Positions 43,301 to 52,130 of a stretch of 64,000 nucleotides of DNA are shown piece by piece. The stretch is taken from assembly GCA_035532735.1 (NCBI GenBank), contig DATKQM010000066.1:1-64000 (forward strand), in the 5' to 3' direction. Both the position numbers and the translations under genes were made by a program. This stretch comes from Chersky-840 sp035532735 (GTDB lineage: Bacteria > Actinomycetota > Acidimicrobiia > Acidimicrobiales > UBA8190). The notes under the pieces were generated by a model. That model was not told where the DNA came from and did not search any database. It saw nothing but the letters and a program-made list of their open reading frames with translations. Each line of letters starts with the position of its first letter. Position 1 is the stretch's first letter.

Positions 43301-46078
43301 TCAGCCCTTGGCGTCAGCCCATGTGTCGCCCCATGCCGCGGACACTTCGAGGGGCACCGCCAAGTGCACGGCGTCGGCCACACTGCCCATCACCGTCGTT
43401 ACGAGGTCCCCCGTGATGGCCTCTTCGTCGCTGGGCACCTCGACGAGGACCTCGTCATGGACCTGGAGGACAACCCGGGACGCCAGCTGCTTCTCTTCGA
43501 GCGCGGCGTCGAGGCGGACCAGGGCCACCTTGAAGAGGTCGGCAGCGAGCCCCTGGATGCCGGCATTCATGGCTTGACGCTCCGCCGCCATGCGCAGGTT
43601 GCGGTTGGGCGAGTGGAGGTCGGGGAGCGGTCGGCGGCGACCGAAGAGCGTCTCGGTGTATCCCCGCGAACGGGCCTCGACGACGGTCTGGTCCATGTAG
43701 GCCCGGACGGCCGGGAAGGCGGCGAAGTAGGCGTCGAGAATCTGTCCGGCCTCGGACGGCTCGATCGACAACCGCTGGGCCAGGCCGTAGGCCTCCATGC
43801 CGTAGGCGAGGCCGTAGGAGACCATCTTGGCCCGATTGCGCTGTGCGGTGGTCACGTCCTCGGGCGCGACACCGAACACACTGGCGGCCGTGGTCCGATG
43901 GATGTCGCGTCCTTCCGCGAACGCAGCCACGAGCCCGGGGTCGTGCGAAAGGTGCGCGATGACCCGCAGTTCGATCTGGTCGTAGTCCGCCACTAACAGA
44001 CGGCAACCCTCGGCGGGGATGAACGCCCGACGCAGACGTCTTCCTTCCTCACTGCGCACCGGGATGTTGTGGAGGTTGGGCCGGTCCGACGACAGACGCC
44101 CGGTCCGCGCCACGGTCTGGCCGAAGGTGGCGTGGATGCGACCGTCGGCGGCCACCTCGGCGAGCAGCGTCTCGCCATAGGTGGAGCGCAGCTTCTCGAC
44201 CTCGCGGTAGCTGAGCAAGGTGTCGATGATGGGATGCTGCCCGCGCAGCTTCTCGAGAGTCGACGCGTCGGTGGAGAACCCCGTCTTGGTCTTGCGACCG
44301 GGCGTGAGCCCGAGCCGGTCATAGAGGACGGCCCGAAGCTGGGGCGTGGAGTTCACGTTGAAGGTCTCCCCGGCGAGCTCGTGAATCTCGGCCTCGAGCC
44401 GGCCGCACTCGGCGACTAGCCCGTCCGCGATCCGGCGCAGCTCGGCCGTGTCGACACGGACTCCGGCCACCTCCATGCGGGCCAGGACGCGCACGAGCGG
44501 TCGCTCGACCTCGTCGTGCAACCGCTCGAGCCCGGCCCGCACGAGCGCATCGCGCATCGGCACGAACAAGAGCCCGAGAGCCACGGCATGGCGCGCCGCC
44601 AAGGTGGACACCTCGACCTCGGCGGGACCTTCCAAGGCGAGCTGGCCGACTGCGCCCGCTTCCACCTCGGCGTCGAGGGCCAGACCGAGCTGGACCTCGA
44701 CCACGTCCTCGAGGCGGTACCGGCCCGACGACGGGTCGAGCAGATAGGCGACCACGGCGGTGTCGAGGGCCAACGAGGTGATGTCGATCCCGACCGGCAA
44801 GAGGCTCCGCATGAGCTCCTTCGAGCCATGCGAGACGAGGGGGGCCCCGCCTGGCCCCACCAAGGTGGCGAGGGCGCCGAGCACGGCGCTGTCGGCCAGG
44901 ATCTTCTCGTCGAGCCACATCGGTGACGCCGGCGCCGCCGGCCCGTCTGCGCTGTCGGGTGCACCGATCGGCGCGGCGGTGACGGCCACCCCCACCAAGG
45001 GACTGCGCCCGGCGTCACCGGACCACACCGGTGCCAGGGCCAGAGGCGCCTTGGCCTTGGAAGCGGCATCGAGAGATGCGGTCGCTTCCTTGGCATCGGC
45101 CGGGACCGACGCCACCACGGCGCTGAGATCGACCGCCGGGGGGGCATGGGACCCCGCCGGGCGCGGTAGCGCCTCGTCGGAATCGCCGCCGAGGATGGGA
45201 GCGACGCGCTGCCAGGCGGATCGCAGCTCCAACTCGCCGAAGACCCGCTTCACCTCGTTGGCATCCCACTTGCCCAGCGCCAGGTCCTCGAGGGTCAGGT
45301 CGAGCTCCACGTCGCGCACCAGGGGGATCACCTCGGCGTTTCGTCGTACCTGGGCCTCGTGCTCGGTCAGGTTGTGGCGGAGCTTCGGCGTCTGCTCGGC
45401 CACGTGGTCGAAGATGGCGTCCAGGGTGCCGTAGGTGCTCACGAGCTTGGCGGCGGTCTTCTCCCCGACGCCGGGCACCCCGGGCAGGTTGTCCGAGGTG
45501 TCACCGCGCAAAGCGGCCAGCGTCGGATAGGCGCTCGGAGACACGCCGTGGCGTTCGATGATGCCGGCCTCGTCGTAGACGACGGTGTCCGACAGCCCCC
45601 GGCGCGTGTACATCACCTTGACGAGCGGGTCCTCCACCAGTTGGAAGGTGTCGCGGTCCCCACTCACCACCACGACGTTGCGTCCGGCGTCGCGTCCTCG
45701 GGTGGCGAGGGTGGCCAAGATGTCATCGGCCTCGTACCCCACCTTCTCCACCATCACGATGCCCAGGGCCCGCAGGACGTCGCGCACCAGTGCAAACTGG
45801 GGGATCAAGAGGTCAGGGGTGTCGGGCCGATTGCCTTTGTACTCCTCGACGATGTCGTCTCTGAAGGTCGGCTCGGGCCGGTCGAAGGCCACGGCCATCC
45901 CGCCCGGCTCGCTCTCACGCAGGAGCATCACCAGCATCGACGTGAACCCGTGGACGGCGTTGGTGACCTGGCCCGCCTTGGTGGCGAGGTCGATGGGTAG
46001 GGCGAAGAAGGCCCGGAAGACGAGGGAATTGCCGTCGAGGAGATACAGGTCGCCGTCGCCGGCCTTCGAGGTTGCCAC
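43301..46078 (-). CDS. polA: DNA polymerase I
   Basis: A 925-residue repair and Okazaki-fragment polymerase. The 5'-nuclease starts LYLLDGNSLVFRAFFAL and includes VVVVSGDRDTFQLV and GVPGVGEKTAAKLV. The middle domain aligns with the proofreading exonuclease but lacks its acidic residues: where E. coli has HNLKYD this protein has SHGSKEL. The polymerase motifs are complete: LVADYDQIELRVIAHLS (A), RAKMVSYGLAYGMEAYGL (B) and LQVHDEVLVEVP (C). It has no 3'-5' exonuclease activity to be expected. It lies between the ANTAR regulator and rpsA. Confidence 0.96.
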   Translation of the reverse strand: MATSKAGDGDLYLLDGNSLVFRAFFALPIDLATKAGQVTNAVHGFTSMLVMLLRESEPGGMAVAFDRPEPTFRDDIVEEYKGNRPDTPDLLIPQFALVRDVLRALGIVMVEKVGYEADDILATLATRGRDAGRNVVVVSGDRDTFQLVEDPLVKVMYTRRGLSDTVVYDEAGIIERHGVSPSAYPTLAALRGDTSDNLPGVPGVGEKTAAKLVSTYGTLDAIFDHVAEQTPKLRHNLTEHEAQVRRNAEVIPLVRDVELDLTLEDLALGKWDANEVKRVFGELELRSAWQRVAPILGGDSDEALPRPAGSHAPPAVDLSAVVASVPADAKEATASLDAASKAKAPLALAPVWSGDAGRSPLVGVAVTAAPIGAPDSADGPAAPASPMWLDEKILADSAVLGALATLVGPGGAPLVSHGSKELMRSLLPVGIDITSLALDTAVVAYLLDPSSGRYRLEDVVEVQLGLALDAEVEAGAVGQLALEGPAEVEVSTLAARHAVALGLLFVPMRDALVRAGLERLHDEVERPLVRVLARMEVAGVRVDTAELRRIADGLVAECGRLEAEIHELAGETFNVNSTPQLRAVLYDRLGLTPGRKTKTGFSTDASTLEKLRGQHPIIDTLLSYREVEKLRSTYGETLLAEVAADGRIHATFGQTVARTGRLSSDRPNLHNIPVRSEEGRRLRRAFIPAEGCRLLVADYDQIELRVIAHLSHDPGLVAAFAEGRDIHRTTAASVFGVAPEDVTTAQRNRAKMVSYGLAYGMEAYGLAQRLSIEPSEAGQILDAYFAAFPAVRAYMDQTVVEARSRGYTETLFGRRRPLPDLHSPNRNLRMAAERQAMNAGIQGLAADLFKVALVRLDAALEEKQLASRVVLQVHDEVLVEVPSDEEAITGDLVTTVMGSVADAVHLAVPLEVSAAWGDTWADAKG

Positions 46079-46120
46079 TGCCTCGGATCCTATGTGGCGG
46101 CCGTGGCGTCGACCCCGGCG

Positions 46121-46717
46121 TCAGGGGGTGAGCGCCCCGTCGATGATCTCCTGGGCCACCCGCTCCATCCGGACGCGACGGTCCATGGCCGTGCGCTGGA
46201 TGAAGGCGAAGGCCACTTCTTCGGCCATGCCGTGTCCGTCCATGAGAACCGCCTTGGCCCGGTCCACCATCTGACGGGTCCGCAACTTGTCCTCGTGGGT
46301 GGGGACGTCCTCGGACAGCCGGGTGTGCTCGTCCTCGATGGCCCGGTACTCCTCGAAGCGCGCCGTGGCCACGGCGATGGCCGGCACCAGCTCACCGCGC
46401 TGGAAGGGCTTGACGAGATAGGCGGCGACACCGGCGTCCCGGGCCTCCTCGATGAGGTTCCGTTGGCTGAAGGCCGTAAGGATCAAAACCGCCACACGGT
46501 GGTTCGCCGAGATCCGACGGGCCGCCTCGATCCCGTCGATGCCGGGCATCTTGATGTCGAGGATGGCGATGTCGGGTTGGTGAGTCGCCACCAGCTCCAC
46601 CGCCTCGTCGCCGCGACCGGTCTCCCCCACGACCGAGTAACCCTCGGCCTCGAGGATCTCCTTCAAGTCGAGACGGATGATGGCCTCATCTTCGGCGATG
46701 ACGACGCGTTTACCCAT
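46121..46717 (-). CDS. Response regulator with ANTAR RNA-binding domain (PdtaR-like)
   Basis: A 198-residue regulator. The receiver has EDE near the start (VVIAEDEAIIRLDLKEIL), the phosphoacceptor Asp54 in IAILDIKMPGIDG, Thr/Ser at LILTAFSQ and the switch Lys in YLVKPFQRGEL. A helical linker leads to the ANTAR domain (RQMVDRAKAVLMDGHGMAEE, AFAFIQRTAMDRRVRMERVA), which in relatives binds two-hexaloop RNA hairpins to prevent termination. The location next to polA is typical of Actinomycetota. The partner histidine kinase is not in the window. Confidence 0.9.
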   Translation of the reverse strand: MGKRVVIAEDEAIIRLDLKEILEAEGYSVVGETGRGDEAVELVATHQPDIAILDIKMPGIDGIEAARRISANHRVAVLILTAFSQRNLIEEARDAGVAAYLVKPFQRGELVPAIAVATARFEEYRAIEDEHTRLSEDVPTHEDKLRTRQMVDRAKAVLMDGHGMAEEVAFAFIQRTAMDRRVRMERVAQEIIDGALTP

Positions 46718-46769
46718 GCGGCGGGTCTCTCTCCTTGTTCGCTCTTGTGGCTTCGGGTGCGGGGCCCGG

Positions 46770-47063
46770 CTACCGGGGCTCGACGACCAGTTTGCCGAGC
46801 AGCTCGTCCTGGCGACGCTCCAACTCGTTGATCATCGTCAGCAGGGCGGCCCGGCCCCGGTTGGCGGCGTCCGCCGAGCGCTGGGCGTCGGCGTAGTCGT
46901 GTTCGGCCAGGGGCGTCTCTGACACGAGGGACCGGATCCGGGCGTCATCGGCGGCGTCATTGAGCACGGCCAGCTGTTCGTCGAGGACCGCCAGCTCCTC
47001 GCGGACCCTCACCAGGCGTCCGTGGACATCCCGGAGAGATCGTTCGACCATCGAGCGGCGCAT
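46770..47063 (-). CDS. Small coiled-coil protein upstream of the ANTAR regulator
   Basis: A 97-residue protein from ATG 47063. It is nearly all helix with heptad character (LVRVREELAVLDEQLAVLND, then LAEHDYADAQRSADAANRGR, then MINELERRQDELLGKL). No enzyme motif is present. Proteins of this kind are common beside the pdtaR-polA block in Actinomycetota, with unknown function. It precedes the regulator by 52 bases and likely shares its transcript. Confidence 0.65.
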   Translation of the reverse strand: MRRSMVERSLRDVHGRLVRVREELAVLDEQLAVLNDAADDARIRSLVSETPLAEHDYADAQRSADAANRGRAALLTMINELERRQDELLGKLVVEPR

Positions 47064-47155
47064 AGCAACCCGAATTCTAGGTGACCCACTGCCCCATCGA
47101 GCACAGCCGGCCGGCAAACACCTGTTCGCTACGCTGGGCGGAGCCCCGCCGATCG

Positions 47156-47239
47156 TGCCCGAGGCGGGACTCGAACCCGCACGTCCTTTCGAACAAAGGC
47201 TTTTGAGGCCTTCGGGTCTGCCTATTCCCCCACTCGGGC
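47156..47239 (-). tRNA. tRNA-Leu (anticodon CAA)
   Basis: An 84-nucleotide leucine tRNA on the minus strand. The acceptor arms are GCCCGAG/CTCGGGC with discriminator A, and the anticodon stem AAGGC/GCCTT closes the loop CTCAAAA, giving CAA for UUG codons. The long variable arm (TGTTCGAAAGGACG) and the T-arm GCGGGTTCGAGTCCCGC are typical. CCA is not encoded. No element is inserted here. Confidence 0.95.
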
Positions 47240-47606
47240 GCGCCGCCGATGCTACTGGGAAGCAGGGAACCGACGTAGTGTCGCCGTGGATCCACCCGGC
47301 CGAGTTTCAGCTGTTCTCGCCCTTGTCGCCTCCGATGACAATTCCTTCGAGATTGCCGCGTGTCCTTCGAGATTCCCGGGTGCTCCACGTCGATCACGTT
47401 GCGCAACGTGCCCGGAGTGACGAACGGCTCCACGCAGTGGCACCAGTGAACGAGCGTGCAACGGCTCGATTGAATTCATCGGCTCCGAGCGTTAGCTGGG
47501 CGCGAGCAGTTCTCTCATGACCTGTCGGTAACGTGACCCGGGCACTCCGATCGTGTCACCCTGGGGCCACCCCGATTCGACGGTCGAGCAAAGAAGAGGA
47601 GTCCGA
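47240..47606. promoter_or_regulatory. Control region before the fatty-acid synthase operon
   Basis: Between tRNA-Leu(CAA) and fabD lie 367 bases without a gene. They hold a tandem pair of 20-base units (47344-47363 and 47364-47383; CCTTCGAGATT is identical in both, 17 of 20 positions match) and a perfect 16-base palindrome, CACGTTGCGCAACGTG (47395-47410). A GAAGAGGAG ribosome-binding site precedes fabD. A lipid-sensing regulator binding the palindrome is a reasonable idea; the core promoter was not identified. Confidence 0.5.
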
Positions 47607-48851
47607 GTGCTGGCGTTCACCTTCCCGGGTCAGGGATCTCAACGACCCGGCATGGGTCGCGCCTGGCTGGAACACCCCTCCTGGGAAGTGGTCGAAGAGG
47701 CCTCGTCGGTGGCAGGCCGCGACGTCGCCCGGTTGCTCCTCGACGTCGATCAGGACGAGCTCACCCTCAGCGCCAATGCACAGCTCGCCACGTTCGTCCA
47801 CAGCCTGGTCGTCCTCGACGGCATCGAACGCGTGGGCATCGAGCCCACCTTGTGCGCGGGGCACAGCCTGGGCGAGTACACCGCCCTCGCCGCCAGCGGC
47901 GCCCTGGGCTTCGAAGAAGGCGTCCGTCTCGTCGTCGAACGGGGCGAAGCCATGCACACCGCGGCCGAAGAGCATCCCGGCACGATGGCGGCGGTGATGG
48001 GCGCGGACGACGACGCCGTGGACGCGGCGTGCCAACGTGCCGAAGGCGAGGTGTGGGTCGCCAACTACAACGCACCGGGGCAGGTCGTCATCGCCGGCAC
48101 GGCTGAGGCCGTGGCACGCGCCGGTGTGATCGCCAAGGAGCTCGGCGCCCGCAAGGTCCTCCCCATCCCCGTGGCCGGGGCCTTCCACACCATGCTCATG
48201 GCACCGGCGCGATCGTGGCTCCGCAAATCCTTGGCGAGCACTGCCTTCAGCGTCCCCGAGGTGCCCGTGATCGCCAACGTCGACGCGCGGGCCCACACCA
48301 CCGCGGAGGACTGGCCCGGGTTGCTCTCCGCGCAGCTGTGCAGTCCCGTGCGCTGGCGCCAGAGCCTCGAGACCCTCGCCGCCATGGGCGCCACCCGGTT
48401 CGTCGAGGTCGGAACGGGCGGCGTGCTCACCGGGCTCGCCCGACGGACCCTGCCCGACGCCGTGGCGAGTGCGGTCGCCACTCCTGACGACCTCGACACT
48501 CTCGTGAACGCCATTGCGGGGAGCGAGACCTGGAACACCTATGCGGCTGCGCATCAGGGCGAGCACCTTTACACCTCGGAGCGGGTCGTGATATCGCCGG
48601 CGGCGGGCGTGTTCGAGCCTCTCGCGGGCTTGGCTGCGCCGGGGCCGGGCAGGCTCTCCGCCGACGGGACCGATGCCTCGGGCACCGACGGTGCCCCGGT
48701 GGCGGTGGGCGATCTGCTCGGGACGGTGGGGTCCGCGGAGGTCCGGACACCTTTTGCCGGAATGGTGGTGGGATTCCTGGCCCATCCCGGCGAGCGCGTG
48801 GCGGCAGGCGAGCCCATCGCGTGGTTGCGCGTGACCGCCGACGGCGCGTGA
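47607..48851 (+). CDS. fabD: Malonyl-CoA:ACP transacylase with C-terminal barrel-sandwich domain
   Basis: A 414-residue protein from GTG 47607, about 100 residues longer than ordinary FabD. The transacylase has FTFPGQGSQRPGMGRAWLE at the start, the catalytic Ser87 in CAGHSLGEYTAL, and the later active-site His in VAGAFHTMLMAPA with VEVGTGGVLTGLARR. Residues about 321-414 form an extra domain (VVISPAAGVFEPL, a Gly/Ser loop, VGDLLGTVGSAEVRTPFAGM, HPGERVAAGEPIAWL) with the repeat pattern of biotinyl/lipoyl barrel-sandwich domains but no Lys at the hairpin tip. It loads malonate onto ACP to supply the elongation cycle; the role of the extra domain is unknown. Confidence 0.9.
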   Translation: MLAFTFPGQGSQRPGMGRAWLEHPSWEVVEEASSVAGRDVARLLLDVDQDELTLSANAQLATFVHSLVVLDGIERVGIEPTLCAGHSLGEYTALAASGALGFEEGVRLVVERGEAMHTAAEEHPGTMAAVMGADDDAVDAACQRAEGEVWVANYNAPGQVVIAGTAEAVARAGVIAKELGARKVLPIPVAGAFHTMLMAPARSWLRKSLASTAFSVPEVPVIANVDARAHTTAEDWPGLLSAQLCSPVRWRQSLETLAAMGATRFVEVGTGGVLTGLARRTLPDAVASAVATPDDLDTLVNAIAGSETWNTYAAAHQGEHLYTSERVVISPAAGVFEPLAGLAAPGPGRLSADGTDASGTDGAPVAVGDLLGTVGSAEVRTPFAGMVVGFLAHPGERVAAGEPIAWLRVTADGA

Positions 48852-49801
48852 CCCTCCCCGGAGCGGTCATCACCGGGTGGGGCACCGCCCTGCCCGAGAC
48901 CGTGGTCACCAACGCCCAGCTCGAGGCCCGCCTCGATACGACCGACGAGTGGATCGTCACGCGTTCGGGTATCCGGGAGCGACACATCGGGGGCACGGTG
49001 TCGACGCTCGCCACCGACGCCGGTCGTCGGGCCCTCGAGCGGGCCCGGTTGGCCCCGGAACAGGTCGACCTGCTCGTGCTCGCCACGTGCACTCCGGACC
49101 TGGCCGTGCCGGCCACATCCGCAGCGGTGCACTACGCCCTCGGCCTCTCCGGCGGTGCCTTCGACGTCAACGCGGCGTGCGCCGGGTTCGTGTACGCGCT
49201 GGTGGCGGCGCACGGTGCGGTCAGCTGCGGCGCCGCGCACCGGGTGTTGGTCATCGGCGCCGACTGCGTGTCGCTCATCACCGACCCCGACGACCGCGCC
49301 ACCGCCGTGCTCTTCGCCGACGGGGCGGGTGCGGTCGTCCTCGAGCCCAGTCACGACGACGGCCTGCTGGCGGTCGACTTCGGCGTCGACGGCAGCGCAC
49401 ACGACCTGCTCACGTGCGCCCACGGCGGCTACATGGAGATGGAGGGCAAAGAGGTGTTCCGCCGCGCCGTCCGCAACACGGTCGAGTCGGCCACTCGAGC
49501 GCTCGAGCGGGCCAAGCTCACCCCCGATGACATCGCCCTGTTCGTCCCCCATCAGGCCAACCTCCGCATCATCGAGGCAGCCGCGTCCCGCCTCGGCATG
49601 TCGATGGAGCGGGTGGCGGTCGTCGTCGACCGCACCGGGAACACCTCGAGCGCCTCGGTTCCCCTGGCGCTCGCCGATGCCTCGGACGCCGGACGGCTGG
49701 CACCGGGGGACCACGTCCTCATGTCGGGGTTCGGTGCCGGCATGACGTGGGCGAGCACCGTGGTCCGCTGGAACGTCGACACCGGCGGGGTAACGACGTG
49801 A
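48848..49801 (+). CDS. fabH: Beta-ketoacyl-ACP synthase III
   Basis: A 317-residue enzyme that starts fatty-acid chains by joining acyl-CoA to malonyl-ACP. The GTG start overlaps the fabD stop (GTGA). The active site is complete: Cys111 in DVNAACAGFVYAL, His in FVPHQANLRI and Asn in TGNTSSASVP. WIVTRSGIRERHI near residue 35-47 is the CoA-binding loop. The neighbours on both sides are also overlapped, showing a translationally coupled operon. Confidence 0.95.
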   Translation: MTLPGAVITGWGTALPETVVTNAQLEARLDTTDEWIVTRSGIRERHIGGTVSTLATDAGRRALERARLAPEQVDLLVLATCTPDLAVPATSAAVHYALGLSGGAFDVNAACAGFVYALVAAHGAVSCGAAHRVLVIGADCVSLITDPDDRATAVLFADGAGAVVLEPSHDDGLLAVDFGVDGSAHDLLTCAHGGYMEMEGKEVFRRAVRNTVESATRALERAKLTPDDIALFVPHQANLRIIEAAASRLGMSMERVAVVVDRTGNTSSASVPLALADASDAGRLAPGDHVLMSGFGAGMTWASTVVRWNVDTGGVTT

Positions 49802-50562
49802 GCGTGCCGGATGCGGTCGAGAAACGACCGGGGGGACGGGTGGTGTTGGTCACCGGTGGCTCGCGTGGGATCGGCCTCGGGTGCGCCAGGCATTTCCAAG
49901 CACTGAGAGACAGGGTGGCGATCACCTACCGCACCGCACCTCCTGCGGACCTGGCCGGACCGGGATCGGACACCGTGGCCCTGCTCCCGGTGTCGTGTGA
50001 CGTCCGGGATCCCGCCCAGGTCGAGGCGGCGTTCGCGGCCGTGGAGGAGGCGTTCGGCCCCGTCGAAGTCCTCGTCGCCAACGCCGGGGTGACCAAGGAC
50101 ACCCTGCTCCTGCGCATGGGTGAAGACGCCTGGCACGAGGTCCTCGACACCAACCTCACCGGCGTCTACCGGGTCGTGCGGCGCGCCGTGGGGCCCATGG
50201 TGCGGGCCCATCGGGGACGGATCGTGCTGGTGTCGTCGGTCGTCGCCTTCTTCGGGTCGCCGGGCCAGGTGAATTACGGCGCCGCCAAAGCCGGTCTGGT
50301 GGGACTGGCCCGGTCCCTGGCTCGCGAGGTCGGGAGCCGGGGCATCACGGTGAACGTTGTCGCGCCGGGTGTGGTGGACACGGATATGATCGCCAGCCTG
50401 GGAGAACAGCGCGTGGAGCAACTCCTGGCGTTGGTGCCGTTGGGCCGCAGGGCGAGCCCCGCTGATGTTGCGGGGGCGGTGGCCTTTCTGGCCTCCGACG
50501 ACGCGGCCTACATCACCGGTGCCGTGCTTCCGGTGGACGGCGGCCTGGCCATGGGGTTGTGA
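49798..50562 (+). CDS. fabG: 3-oxoacyl-ACP reductase
   Basis: A 254-residue short-chain dehydrogenase starting at GTG 49798, overlapping fabH (GTGA). It has the nucleotide loop VLVTGGSRGIGLGCAR, the NAG motif in VLVANAGVTKD, and the catalytic Ser-Tyr-Lys in VSSVVAFFGSPGQVNYGAAK. A GFG/Arg basic patch at the NADP site follows. The C-terminal SDDAAYITGAVLPVDGGLAM is classical. In this operon it should reduce the 3-keto group of ACP-bound intermediates. Confidence 0.93.
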   Translation: MSVPDAVEKRPGGRVVLVTGGSRGIGLGCARHFQALRDRVAITYRTAPPADLAGPGSDTVALLPVSCDVRDPAQVEAAFAAVEEAFGPVEVLVANAGVTKDTLLLRMGEDAWHEVLDTNLTGVYRVVRRAVGPMVRAHRGRIVLVSSVVAFFGSPGQVNYGAAKAGLVGLARSLAREVGSRGITVNVVAPGVVDTDMIASLGEQRVEQLLALVPLGRRASPADVAGAVAFLASDDAAYITGAVLPVDGGLAMGL

Positions 50563-50621
50563 CATGAGACCGTCCGACAAGTCCCGGGCCACCGGGACAC
50601 GACGCGACTGAGGAGGAAGCA

Positions 50622-50858
50622 GTGCCCGACGCCAGCTTCGACAAGTTCAAGGCCTGCGCGATCGACGTGTTGCAAGTGCCGGCCGACAAGGTCGTGCCCG
50701 AGGCCCGCTTCGGCGACGACCTCGATGCCGACAGCCTCGACCTCGTCGAGCTCGTCATGGCCCTCGAAGAGGCCTTCGACGTCACCGTCGACGAGTCCGA
50801 GCTCGAGGGCATCGAAACCGTCGGCCAGGCCTACGAGCTGATCTCCGCCAAGCTCTGA
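50622..50858 (+). CDS. acpP: Acyl carrier protein
   Basis: A 78-residue acidic protein with GTG start and an AGGAGGA ribosome-binding site. Ser38 in DLDADSLDLVELVMALEE is the site for the phosphopantetheine arm, and the flanking helices are those of AcpP. It carries the growing chain between FabD, FabH, FabG and FabF. The ATG of fabF overlaps its stop by one base. 60 bases separate it from fabG. Confidence 0.96.
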   Translation: MPDASFDKFKACAIDVLQVPADKVVPEARFGDDLDADSLDLVELVMALEEAFDVTVDESELEGIETVGQAYELISAKL

Positions 50859-52060
50859 TGCTTCTCGGCGTCGGGCCCGACGGGCCTGTCCGGGGACGGC
50901 GCGTCGTCGTCACGGGCATGGGCGTCGTGTCGTGTTGTGGGATCGGCCTCGATGCCTTTTGGGACGGCCTGCAGGCGCCGGCCCCCGACGGGGAGCGCCG
51001 CGTGGTCGGCTTCGACCCCTCGGCGTGGTTCGGCCCGAAGGAAGTACGGCGCGTCGACCGCTTCGCGCAGTTCTCGGTGGCCGCTGCTGACATGGCCCTC
51101 ATCGACGCGGGCGAGATCGGTGCCGACCCGGATCGCTCCGGCGTCGTCTTCGCCACCGGTGTCGGGGGCCTCGAGACGCTCCAGGAACAGATCGGCGTGT
51201 TCCACGAGAAAGGCCCCCGGCGGGTGTCGCCCTTCCTCATCCCCATGATGATGGTGAACGCAGGCGCGGCCCGTGTCTCGATGCACGCCGGTTGGCACGG
51301 CCCGTGCGAGACCATCGCCACCGCCTGCGCGGCTGGGACCCACGCCATCGCCGCCGCGGCGCGACTGGTGGCCTCGGGTCGCTGCGACGTGACCATCGGC
51401 GGTGGAGCCGAGGCCGCCATGGTGGGCATCGGGATGGCCGCCTTCGGCAACATGACCGCATTGTCGAGTGAAGGGAAGTCCCGACCCTTCGACGTCCGGC
51501 GCGACGGATTCGTCTGCGCCGAAGGGGGCGCCGCCCTCGTGCTCGAGGACCTCGACCACGCCCGGCACCGCGGCGCTCGCATCTACGCCGAGCTCCTCGG
51601 CTCGGCGTCGACCGCCGACGCCCATCACATCACCGCTCCTGCTCCGGGTGGCAACGGAGCCGCGGCGTGCATGGAGCTCGCCCTTGCCGACGCCGGCGTC
51701 TCGCCCACCGACATCGGCCACATCAACGCCCATGGCACCTCCACCCCGCTCAACGACCTCGCCGAGTCCCAGGCCATCGAGAAGGTCTTCGGCTCACCCT
51801 CGCCGCCGGTCACGTCCATCAAGGGCGTGACCGGGCACGCCCTGGGTGGAGCCGGGGCCATCGAGGCCGTGGCCACGACCCTCACCATCGACCGCCGCCT
51901 CATCCCCCCCACCGCCGGGTACGAGCAGCCCGACCCCGAGATCCATCTCGACGTCGTCCACGGCCGGTCCCGCGCCTGGGACCCGGGTCCGGCCTTGTCG
52001 AACTCCTTCGGATTCGGCGGCCACAACGGGTGCCTCGTCATCGGCCCACCCCCCGCCTGA
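50858..52060 (+). CDS. fabF: Beta-ketoacyl-ACP synthase II
   Basis: A 400-residue elongating condensing enzyme. The active site is Cys157 in CETIATACAAGTHAIAAAA, with the two His in NAHGTSTPLND and VTGHALGGAGAIEAVA and the Lys just before the second (SIKGVTGH). The N-terminal VVVTGMGVVSCCG and C-terminal ALSNSFGFGGHN are typical. It is the last fab gene; fabZ and fabI are absent from the operon and must lie elsewhere. Confidence 0.95.
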   Translation: MLLGVGPDGPVRGRRVVVTGMGVVSCCGIGLDAFWDGLQAPAPDGERRVVGFDPSAWFGPKEVRRVDRFAQFSVAAADMALIDAGEIGADPDRSGVVFATGVGGLETLQEQIGVFHEKGPRRVSPFLIPMMMVNAGAARVSMHAGWHGPCETIATACAAGTHAIAAAARLVASGRCDVTIGGGAEAAMVGIGMAAFGNMTALSSEGKSRPFDVRRDGFVCAEGGAALVLEDLDHARHRGARIYAELLGSASTADAHHITAPAPGGNGAAACMELALADAGVSPTDIGHINAHGTSTPLNDLAESQAIEKVFGSPSPPVTSIKGVTGHALGGAGAIEAVATTLTIDRRLIPPTAGYEQPDPEIHLDVVHGRSRAWDPGPALSNSFGFGGHNGCLVIGPPPA

Positions 52061-52130
52061 TCGCTCTCGGGCCGCACAACTCCCCACAGACCGCACCGGG
52101 AGCCCGACGCCGCACGGTACGGTCGGCACG

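Noticed and set aside
48427..49116. Minus-strand open frame of 229 codons across fabD and fabH
   Set aside because: Arg/Ser/Pro-rich shadow of the fab genes.
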